64,000 nucleotides of DNA, taken from positions 265,532,641 to 265,596,640 of the forward strand of contig OY282560.1 of assembly GCA_958295665.1 (NCBI GenBank), read 5' to 3'. This DNA is from Tipula vernalis. Taxonomy: Eukaryota > Arthropoda > Insecta > Diptera > Tipulidae. The notes below the pieces were generated by a model. That model was not told the DNA's origin. It did not search any database and was given only the letters and a program-made list of their open reading frames with translations. Shown here one piece after another: positions 1-9,475 of this stretch. The translations under genes and the position numbers were made by a program. Within the stretch, counting starts at the first letter, position 1. Each line of letters opens with the position of its first letter.

Positions 1-4
1 ATCA

Positions 5-430
5 TTAAACCTTTACGCTGGCAACCGTCGTATTTAACAGTGGGAAGCACATTTTTTGAGCCATCTCTTGGTTAGCTTTTCGCCAAATTTTTCCCATTCC
101 ATCGGATTCGAATAAATCGTATTTACTTTCGTATCCAGTAGTGTTCCGATTCTCAACCGCTATATTTGGAGCATTACTCCTCGGACTGGATACCACTTTT
201 TAATTATTTTTCGAACATCCAGTGCGTTAAATTTTTTAGGACGCCCACATCTTTGTTTATTTTGAACTGAACACTTTCTCTATTATTAAAATTTCGTATT
301 ATTGTTTGTATGGTTGCCCGACTTCTACCAACAATTTTAGATATTTCATTATAACTGTTATTCTACTCCCTTAGCTCTAGTATTAAATTTCAATTGATGC
401 TTCCGTTTCACGCACCATTTTGTAATCCCA
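5..430 (-). pseudogene. Tc1-like transposase remnant
   Basis: The minus strand has a 63-codon open stretch at 5-196 reading ESKYDLFESDGMGKIWRK, which matches the block around the first catalytic region of Tc1-family transposases (ESKYN-F-SDG---VWRKPN). Further upstream on the same strand, out to about 430, fragments in other frames resemble the helix-turn-helix DNA-binding part (repressor-like segment followed by a basic linker). Stops and frameshifts separate the pieces, so the copy is dead. The element runs off the left edge of the window, and I could not fix its terminal inverted repeat. Family assignment comes from motif similarity only. Confidence 0.6.
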
Positions 431-439
431 AAGCCGAGA

Positions 440-1466
440 AATATTTTAAGCACGAGACAAATGCTAATGTAATACTGAATGTGCCGATATGTGCTTATAT
501 ACATATATGCAAAAAAAGATAACGGTACTTTGTAATAATTTAAGAACTAATAGAAAAATGCAACTGTATGGAGACTTTTGTGATGCGACTTTATCGAATT
601 TTTTGCTTTGTTTTGAAAACCGTAATAATAGTTTTATTTTTTTTATTGAAGTATAATTTTTTTTTAATTAAATACATTATTTAATTAAAATAAAAAATTT
701 CAATTCCTATCATTTGTTTCAATTTTGTAAGTTTTAGTGGTGTATGTAGACTTTTGTGTCTCAATATCGTTTCCTTGTTTTAATGGCTTTTCGTATAATA
801 AACATTTTGGTTTAGCAGTAATTTGCTCACATTTTTTGAGTTTATATTAACATTTCAATTATCAATTACTTCGCATTGATTAATTTTTTTGTTTATTATA
901 TTTAACTTTTGTAACACTTTACACTTGATGTTCGAAGCTTTCAATATTTTGATTTTTTTTGCAACACCTTAATTTTTCAAAATTTTCTATTTCAAACAAC
1001 CATTACATTCGAATGAGGCTTTGTTACAGTGGGAGCAATTTAGTTCGTTGATTAATTTTAATAATTCAATATCCTTATCGGGATTGGTTGGCTTGCTAAT
1101 AGACTCATCAAATTTTTCACTTTCAAAATGTAGTGCAATTGGTATAAGTCGTATTTTATTTGACTTAGGAATTGGAATTCAAATTTGGTCAAATAAAAAA
1201 GCGATGGAATTCAATGTTTGGAATTCGATTGATTTTCAAAGGTTGGTAGATTTTGAATTTTTTTGTGGCGAATATATTTTTTTCGCGAATAAAATCTCGC
1301 TTTGTGAGTTTGTTTACTTTTAGGCTTTCAGCGTATATAATAAATATTTTTTATACTTTTAATTGCCAAATAAATAGTCAAATTAATAATGAATTACACA
1401 AAGCCAAGATGTGGTCTAGCGCACCCAGCTTAAACTAGGCAAACTAAACGAAGAATTCGATTTTGA
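440..1466. other. AT-rich non-coding stretch
   Basis: No credible gene. The open stretch at 1021-1323 is AT-rich, low in complexity and has no recognisable domain. Two related segments at about 566-592 and 742-768 share the core gtagacttttgtg-like sequence in the same orientation and may be old Tc1-type transposon ends. Confidence 0.4.
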
Positions 1467-1803
1467 ATTGCGTCAATTTAGCAGGAATTCGATGAGGAAT
1501 TCCTACTGAGGAATTCAATATTGCAATTGTTATCGTAAATGATCAAATAAAATACTGCTATAATATTCATAGCATTAGGATTTGAAGAAGGTTCGTCATC
1601 TTACGATGGAATATCAAAACATGGTTAACATTTACGAGAAATGTTATACCATGTTTTGATATTCCATCGTAAGATGAGGAACCATCTTCAAATCCTAGTG
1701 CTATGAATATTATCGCAGTATTTTATTTGACCATTTACAACAACAATTGCAATATTGAATTCCTCAGTAGGAATTCGTCGAATTCCTGCTAAATTGACGC
1801 AAT
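1467..1803. repeat. Long hairpin (foldback MITE-like), 337 bp
   Basis: The left arm (about 1467-1633) and right arm (about 1643-1803) are near-perfect reverse complements separated by roughly 10 bases. Outer ends read attgcgtcaatttagcagg and its complement. The arms contain several GAATTC blocks and a segment around 1600 (cttacgatggaatatcaaaa) mirrored just after the loop. Few mismatches separate the arms, so it is either young or kept similar by conversion. No coding capacity. It may be a non-autonomous DNA transposon or an inverted duplication; I see no clear target-site duplication. Confidence 0.85.
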
Positions 1804-3683
1804 CATGAGAAACAAATATTGTGTGGTGCAAAATGCTTCTCGCAAACAAAATTTTGTTTGGTTTTTAAGTTTTAAAATATATAAATTTAAGCTCCTATGG
1901 TGCTTATACACTTTGGTTTTCAGCCTAAATTTCCAAAATAAATAAATAATATTTCAGTGTTAGCAATTTACTCGTAAAATTCGATCAATTCTATTTTTAA
2001 CTGTAAATGGTTGAAAAGAAATCATTTTTGTAAAACCGTGGAAACAGAGAAAAAATTCAAGTTGTTACCGTCTATTCGGTCGTTTCTAATTAGTATATGC
2101 AACCCATTTAAGTTAACCCGGTAATCAAAAATGTTTCAGACAAATTTATTAAAAAAATTAATTGGTTCATCCAATTTACTTAAGTATGAATTTTGGGAAA
2201 AGGACAAAGTTGAAAATTTCTAAACTTATACTTTTAAAACGTAAGTCTATTAAAGTCTCTTTTTACTCAAAAAATCGTCAGGTTCAGAATTGAGTCGGAT
2301 GATTTTGATTTCGATTAGTTGAAGTTTTCGAGATAATTCTTTTGCATGATGTTGCGCTATTGAGTTGGTGCTTGGACTTTCGCTTGGTATTACTTTGCAT
2401 GATTTTAAGGTATTGTAAGATAATTCGATAGTTTTTGGTTTGGAGGTGCTGGTATTGGCTGAGTTTATTGAGATTTTCATTTGCAAATAGCGTTGAATTG
2501 CTTTCAAGAAGTTAAAGATTCGAGATTTCAATGTTTGGGTTTCTCAAGTTATTTTATTATTATTGTAGCATGTTCGAGATTACTTGAAATTCTTAGAGAT
2601 TACAAAAGAGATGCTAGTTTAGGAGACTTTCCGAAATTATTCAAAAAATTCAAGATTTCTCGATATTTTTGAGAAAAATGTGTGCAAACGTGGGCAAAAA
2701 TATTGTAAAATTCTAGAATATTGGAATTTACGAGTACAGTCCAGAGGGTTTAACCAATCTAACTGAAATAGATGTTTAAACTTTTTTCATAAACTGGAAG
2801 GTCTTAGTGAGTTTTAGTGAAAATTGGCCAACCGGAAATGACAACTTCGGTGGACCAGAAACTTTATTTTGCCAAATTGGCTAAAATCGCTTCATAGAAT
2901 TGTTAAAGCTTATCACAAAAGCTGATGCATAATATTGTATTTTTCGTATAACTTTCCTTAATAAAAGATGCAAATTAGTTTTCGTTTAATATATAAAACC
3001 CAATTTTCCGTTGTTTGTTAACCCGGTCGCAACACTCTTAATAAGAAATAAATATCAAAAAATAATTTTTATTTTCGTGACACCCATTTTCGTATTCACT
3101 TTACGATCGAAAATCATTTTCCATGTTTTTATATTTCCATTACTGTATACAATAGTGTACATCGGTCTCACGTTGCTATCTAACTAATAACATAAAGGTG
3201 AAATGAAAGGTCAAAACTTTTTATTTTATGGATCTAATTTAAGCTTTTATTATTATTGGTTGGTGTTGCTTTGACGCTATATATGTAGCTGTGTGTGTTT
3301 TCATCTCTTTATATTTCTTAAGATAATTTCATTTGACATAAATTGATTTAATATGTTTGTAGATAGACGCATTAGGTATATACTCGTACTCGTACATTTA
3401 CTTGGTGTTTACAGAGGTATACAGAGACAAAAAATCTTTCATTATTATTTTACTCCTTATAATTTTTTAAGTATGTACTCGTATACCTATATCGACATTT
3501 TTGTTTATACATATTTTGATTTGGGGTTACACATTCTATTTCGTTTTTATTTCGATTTTCTGAAATCCTAATCAATTTTGAAATGGTCATTGAATTTGAT
3601 TTCTATCGATAATACGATTTTATTTCTTCTCATTTCGTAATGGAACTTTAGTAGAAAATTATTTCTACTTTTGAATTACATAC
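1804..3683. other. Non-coding, probable intron downstream of the Dscam-like exon
   Basis: AT-rich, with no ORF of recognisable family. The minus-strand 93-codon open stretch at 2250-2531 has unbiased composition and no known motif. If the exon at 3684-3784 is real, this stretch is the intron that follows it on the minus strand; I did not find the next Ig-domain exon here. Confidence 0.4.
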
Positions 3684-3784
3684 CTGTGGTGGGGGCGAAC
3701 CTGTTGCTGAACATTTCAATGAAATATGGGGTCCCGGCCGTACATCCTGTTCGATGAATTTATGTAAAAGTTCGGGTATTGTAT
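3684..3784 (-). CDS. Single exon of a Dscam-family cell-adhesion gene (Ig domain)
   Basis: On the minus strand this 101-bp segment is bounded by an acceptor (tttatttattacag, AG at 3785-3786) and a donor (gtatgt starting at 3683). After two bases that complete a split codon, it reads 33 codons without a stop. The peptide contains FIEQDVRPGPHISLKCSATG, ending SPPPQ. This is the B-to-C strand block of a Dscam Ig domain (family pattern FIEQ-LQPGP-VSLKC-A-GNP-PQ), with the domain's first cysteine in LKC. GC content and codon use stand out from the surrounding AT-rich DNA. Dscam proteins are neuronal and immune surface receptors with ten Ig and six fibronectin type III domains. Which paralogue this is, and whether the exon is constitutive or alternative, cannot be decided here. 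No neighbouring exon was found, so introns would be large on both sides. Confidence 0.75.
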
Positions 3785-4814
3785 CTGTAATAAATAAACA
3801 AAACAATAGGGGAATGTTAGTAAATTTAATATTATTTAAGCCTCCAGAAATATATTACGTGCCCACCCACATCCCAAAAAAAAAAAAAAAAAAAATTGAA
3901 TTGTTATCTTGAGACGAAATGAATTCAAACAGGTAATAAAGGTAAGAAAAATTCATTTCTCTTAGCTTTCGAACTTTGTATTATTATGACGTCTAATTAT
4001 TTTTTTTTCTCGAGAAATTATCTTTATTTCCTTTTTTCCGGTTCTTTTACTTTTGGTATTTATTTATTTTTTATGTCTTCTTTCGATTTGTCTATGGTAA
4101 TGATAATGGAAAATTTCAAAATTTAATCTAACTTGAATTTGGATCATGGAAATGAATTTAAATAAATTAAAGAATTTTCATGCTTTTAAAAGACGTTATG
4201 TATATGATTATAGTTGACGATGGTATTGGCTGATGGGTATGGAATGAATTGGATAAAGTATAAATTATAGTTTTATCTTTTAATGAACGAAACAATAAAA
4301 AATTGTATAATTAATGTGGTTCTGTACAAAGTGGTATGGTATGTTTTGATAAGAGAATATAATAAGTTAATTTATATTAATCAAAAATTCAAGATGGTTT
4401 TTGACTATTTTTATTTCTGCTTGTTCAGACTGTTAAAAGTCCATTGATACAGTAGAAACAACTTTTTATAAATAAAGTTAACGATTATCGAGTTAGCAAA
4501 TATATTTATCTAAGATTGCAAAATTATTTTTTCCCTAAAAATACCTATAAGCAGCAACAGGCAACTCTTGATATCTGTACGTACAAATTTAGTAGATTTC
4601 ACTATATTGAAATCTATATATAAAAGTGAGTGTTGTATGTCTGATATTTATACATATCCATACGCCTTGACCGATTTGAACCAAACTTTACAAAAATGTT
4701 GTTTAAGACTGTTAAAATCTCATACCTTCACCTCCTCCAAAATTACCATGGAGGAATTGCTAAAACTTCACCGATTGAGTTGATTTTTAGATATTTAGTG
4801 TATCATTATTTTTT
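3785..4814. other. Non-coding, probable intron upstream of the Dscam-like exon
   Basis: AT-rich, with a poly-A run at about 3877-3895 and no recognisable gene. The plus-strand open stretch at 4568-4783 includes a segment (ALTDLNQT) that resembles a repeated motif seen in various insect interspersed repeats, but I cannot classify it. Confidence 0.35.
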
Positions 4815-5375
4815 TAACAGTGATGGTGATGCTGTTGAAGATGTTAATGCTGTTGATGAAAACTAATATGGTGAGATGGTACGATGGAATGGTGGTATGA
4901 TTGTGTGATGATGATGATAAGATTGTATGATAGTGTGATAGTATGGTGGTATGATGATATAATGGTATGATGGTACGATGTTACGATGGTATGATAGTTT
5001 GATAGAATATTAGTATGAGTCATTCCATCATATTAATAATGGTATAATGTTATGATGGTATATGGTGTAATGGTATGATTATATGATGGTGTGATTGTAT
5101 GGTATATTGTAATGGTATGATGGTGAGATGGAATGATGATGTAATTATGGTAACATGGTACAATGATATGACGGTTTGATGGTATGCCAGTATTATGTCA
5201 ATATTGTGTGATGGTATGATGGTGGTGTGATATTATGTTGGTGTGGCGGTATGGTGGTATGTCGTTAAGACGGTATGTGTGGTTAATGGTATGATTGTAT
5301 TATGATATCTGATGATATCATGGTATAATGGTATCTATGATGGAATGTATCATTACTATTGATAACGGTATCATT
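4815..5375. repeat. Degenerate TGATGGTA-type minisatellite
   Basis: About 560 bp built from variants of short units such as atgatggtatg, tggtatgatggt and tgtgatggta. The strand asymmetry is strong: the plus strand is rich in T, G and A and nearly lacks C. The units vary in length and sequence, so it is an old, slipped tandem repeat. No coding capacity. Confidence 0.85.
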
Positions 5376-7024
5376 CGTAAAATCCACCTTTGGGAGCATG
5401 TCAATCAAATTTTAATAACAACACGGGAGTTCATCTGAAAGTCTACGCCTTATCGAGAGAGTTTTTACGCCAATTTCTTCAATAATGAAAAGCAAACTGG
5501 TAAGGATAATGAAGAACTTATTTTTATAAATATAGAACTCAATAGTCCGAATCATGTAAGCCTCTTATCTTTTGAATTTTGTCTCACAAGCTCACATTCA
5601 ATATTTAATTCTTGGGGAAATCACTTCATACAAACAAATTCGCAATTAACACTGACAACGAAGCATTACGCAGTACTCTATTCCTACTAATACGCATTGA
5701 TCTCCAACCGTTTATAATTTCTAATAAAGGACAAGAGCGGCCCTTGGAAGTATAGATGGCAGTAATTTGGAAAAAAAGTAGCATATTCAAGGGCTGATAG
5801 TCTCATGGCTTTAAAATTGAAAAAAAGCGGAATATTCAGGGATTTAAAATTTTATGTTATGTTAGGTTATTAAAACAAATTCAAACGGGAATGAGAGGGG
5901 GGGGGGGGGGAATAAATAACATAAAATTAATTTTTTTGCTACTTGAAACGAGGCAATGCTCTTTATTGGGCCCGGTTCTGGAACGATAAAATTCGTGTTA
6001 TGTTATTTTATTTAATCACTTCCTATATAAATTTGCATTGGAAAAACAAAACTAGAATAACATAACATAATATTTTGGAAGGCAGAATTGGGCCTATTGT
6101 GGCATTACAGATCCATGCTGTATTATGTTATTTCCCCGCTTCCTATTAGAATTTGCATTGAATAATCAAAAATAACATAACATAGAATTTTAAATCTTGA
6201 AATACGGTCTGTTATATTTACTAAAAAGCACTGACTTAAATGAGTAAATACATTTTTTGAAAATGGTTAAAATAATTTTTGCATTCATAACTTTTTACCT
6301 TCTATAGTTTATATTTTGGTAACTCCACAAATATTTAATAATATCTTCCCGGCTTACTAGGCTTATCGGCCAGTTATAAATACAATATACTTTGATTTTG
6401 CTTAACTGTATTACTTTGTGTTGCAATATTATGTTATGTTCTACTTTGTTTTAGTTAGTATTCCGATGGGTAACGATGTACATATATTCAACGTCAATTA
6501 TAAATTTAATTAATTAGTTTATTTTAACACTAACTTGAATAAATAGTTACTATTTAAAATTAACTTTTATTAGCAGTTTTCCTGAGTAATCGTTCCCCAT
6601 TAGTTTTGTATACTTTAGTGCGGCCATACGCCCGATATCATTTTCCATTTGTAATCGCAATGTCTAAACTTTATTTTGAAAGAAAAAAAAAAAGTTTTAA
6701 AAGAATTTTGCGGTTTTTTCTGGATTTATTGGCAGTGCTAAAGAAGTTTATCGATCGCTGTAAGGCAGAATTCAGAGTCATTAAATGGTAATAAAGTGTT
6801 CATGTTGTAAACGGTTTAAATGTAGGTGCTCCGTGCAAAATCGCCTGAGGGCCACAAACATTGAATTTTCAGAAACTTCAAAAATAATCGATGATTGCTA
6901 TTTAAAAATCAATTAAACCAAAAAAAAAAATCAAGGATCCAATTTAATGTAAACTCGATGAAATATTTTCAAACAATTCACAATATGTCTATCAACACTC
7001 TGTTAACGGGTGGTATAATATTTA
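5376..7024. other. Non-coding stretch with poly-G tract and repeated ttatgttatt blocks
   Basis: No supported gene. A run of about 14 G lies near 5897-5910. Between roughly 5850 and 6190 a block of about 120-150 bp occurs twice in degenerate form: cttcctat, a few bases, aatttgcattg, then an aataacataacata end. Inverted ttatgttatt/aataacata motifs flank each copy, suggesting a degenerate short transposon. The open stretches at 6606-6791 and 6895-7092 show no domain. Confidence 0.4.
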
Positions 7025-7033
7025 CTGCTGTCT
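7025..7033. repeat. Target-site duplication of the Foldback-like element (left)
   Basis: CTGCTGTCT, identical to 18198-18206, directly abuts the element's ACCGGAG terminus. Nine bases is the length expected for Foldback and Mutator-type insertion. Confidence 0.85.
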
Positions 7034-7698
7034 ACCGGAGTGAAGTTTCTAACGTTAATTTAAAGTGTAGTTTGCCACTAAAAATAGTGTAAGAAATAAG
7101 TGGTAGAAATAGTGTTAAAAAAAGTTACTAACGTTAAAAAATGTAGCTACACAAAAAAACGTTAAATGAGAAATTAAAAAAAAAATTATTTTCTCGTATT
7201 TCGATTTAAAATTAATAATGCAAAAAGATTATACAAAATTGAAAATACTAACCAAATTTGGAATTAATCAAAACGTTATATATTATACCAAATAATTAAA
7301 TAAACCATTAAAAAGTTTTGAATACTAAAATGAGGGCGAAAATGCCGCATTAAATCAAATAACACAAATTTAATAGATATGCTTATGTAGGGCTACACTC
7401 CACAGACTGAAAATATAATAAGCTGGTTAGAATATGATGGGTTGGGCTCGAATGATGGGTTGGGCTCGAATGGCAAATTTTCAAAGGAGAACTAATTTTC
7501 CCAAAATGCTTTGGAGCCGGTACTACACAAAGTCAATTAACAAAAATCTCAGAGATGTGCTCATGTACTGACTATATACAACGGATCGGTAATATAATAA
7601 GCTGGCTAGGAGTGCATATGCCATTCACTTATGATGGGTTGGGCTCGAATGACAAATTTTCAAATATTAAGAAATTTTCCCAAAAATGATTTGAAAGC
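7034..7698 (+). repeat. Left inverted arm of the Foldback-like element
   Basis: Complementary to 17532-18197 with scattered substitutions. The outer ~400 bp are unique AT-rich sequence; the inner part holds the first, variant 180-bp repeat copies (ggagaactaattttccc and gatttggagccgg variants). Confidence 0.85.
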
Positions 7699-8726
7699 GG
7701 TACTACACTAAGTCAATTAACAAAAATCTCAGAGATGTGCTCATGTACTGACTATATGCAACGGATCGGGAATATAATAAGCTGGCTAGGAGTGCATATG
7801 CCATTCACTTACGATGGGTTGGGCTCGAATGACAAATTTTCAAAAATTTAGAAATTTTCCCAAAAATGATTTGAAAGCGGTACTACACAAAGTCAAATAA
7901 CAAAAATCTCAGAGATGTGATCATGTCCTGATTATATACAACGGATCGGGAATATAATAAGCTGGCTAGGAGTGCATATGCCATTCACTTATGACGGGTT
8001 GAGCTCGAATGACAAATTCTCAAAAATATAGAAATTTTCCCAAAAATGATTTGAAAGCGGTACTACACTAAGTCAAATAACAAAAATCTCAGAGATGTGC
8101 TCATGTCCTGACTATATACAACGGATCGGGAATATAATAAGCTGGCTAGGAGTGCATATGCCATTCAGTTATGACGGGTTGAGCTCGAATGACCAATTTT
8201 CAAATATTTAGAAATTTTCCCAAAAATGATTTGAAAGCGGTACTACACAAAGTCAAATAACAAAAATCTCAGAGATGTGCTCATGTCCTGATTATATACA
8301 ACGGATCGGGAATATAATAAGCTGGCTAGGAGTGCATATGCCATTCACTTATGATGGGTTGAGCTCGAATGACAAATTTTCAAAAATTAGAAAATTTTCC
8401 CAATAATAATGATTTGAAAGCGGTACTACACAAAGTCAAATAACAAAAATCTCAGAGATGTGCTCATGTCCTGATTATATACAACGGATCGGGAATATAA
8501 TAAGCTGGCTAGGAGTGCATATGCCATTCACTTATGATGGGTTGAGCTCGAATGACAAATTTTCAAAAATTAGAAAATTTTCCCAATAATGATTTGAAAG
8601 CGGTACTACACAAAGTCAAATAACAAAAATCTCAGAGATGTGCTCATGTCCTGATTATATACAACGGATCGGGAATATAATAAGCTGGCTAGGAGTGCAT
8701 ATGCCATTCACTTATGATGGGTTGGG
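7480..8726 (+). repeat. 180-bp tandem repeat array, left block
   Basis: About seven units with an exact 180-bp period through most of the block; the segment gctggctaggagtgcatatg recurs every 180 bp from 7601. One unit is longer by a small insertion near 8403. Units share ctcagagatgtgctcatg, caacggatcgggaatataat and gatttgaaagcggtactac. The last unit is cut at ttggg by the BEL insertion. Confidence 0.9.
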
Positions 8727-9450
8727 TGTTAAAAAGGCTTATTTTTAACAGACTGAAAGTTGAACACTATTGCTCCGATTCCTTAGGCAATATGAAAACA
8801 GTTTGTTGAATTTTTGAAAACGTTATAATTTTATTATTTTTATTTTTTATGTCTGGTTGCAATGACAGCTCGAACAAGAAGACTTTTTTTAGTATTGACA
8901 AATTTTCATTGCACAAAATAATTTTGATTTTAATGTTATAGTGCCATCTAACTTTGGCCATCTTAAACAATTATTCTACCATAATAATTTAGTACAAGTA
9001 TTTATAATAATAATATTTTACAATTTAAATAATGGTATTTATCACATAATTAAATTATTCCTATTTATAACCATCAACAATAAATATTTCGTAATTACAA
9101 TACTTATTTGCTATAATATTTCAGTACAAATATTTTCTTTTAGAACTATAAATCTATTACATAATTTTTCTCTATTTTAGATGTGTCAAAAAATCTTTAT
9201 GTAAACAAAGATTTTAAGACAAAAATATTGATTCGTAATGGTAAGTTTTATACAATACAAGTTTATATTTAATAAATTTAAATACATTCCATATTTTCAG
9301 ATAAGTAAAACAGAAGTTACATGAGGATAATCAGCTAAGCTAGGATACAATCGTGCTCAGATAAGTGTAAATTGTATTTATTTAATAAAGGAATGATCCT
9401 TTGTTTCCTCTTTTTTCTTTCAGGAATCGTCAAACTTATCAACCAGAACA
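8727..9450 (-). repeat. BEL-1 3' LTR
   Basis: 724 bp, matching 15123-15846 with three substitutions. On the plus strand it starts tgttaaaaagg and ends aaccagaaca, giving TG...CA termini on either strand. Open stretches inside it are non-coding. An aataaa-type signal near 9383 lies in plus orientation only. Confidence 0.95.
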
Positions 9451-9463
9451 TACTCCCCTTCGT
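9451..9463 (-). other. BEL-1 polypurine tract
   Basis: Read on the minus strand, the bases just before the 3' LTR are gaaggggagta, a purine-rich tract in the position where plus-strand DNA synthesis primes in LTR retrotransposons. It lies just past the end of the pol ORF. Confidence 0.7.
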
Positions 9464-9475
9464 TAAAACTACGTT

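Noticed and set aside
566..768. Terminal inverted repeats of the left-edge Tc1 remnant
   Set aside because: The two similar segments are in direct, not inverted, orientation and do not fit the ends of the minus-strand remnant.
2250..2531. Possible host exon on the minus strand
   Set aside because: No conserved motif, no GC rise and no convincing splice borders, unlike the exon at 3684-3784.
4568..4783. Helitron-type or other named repeat
   Set aside because: The ALTDLNQT-like segment is suggestive of a dispersed insect repeat, but no ends or hairpin could be identified.
8767..9180. Matching ORFs in both LTRs (also 15163-15576)
   Set aside because: They lie in BEL-1 LTRs, are AT-rich and have no domain; identity only reflects LTR duplication.
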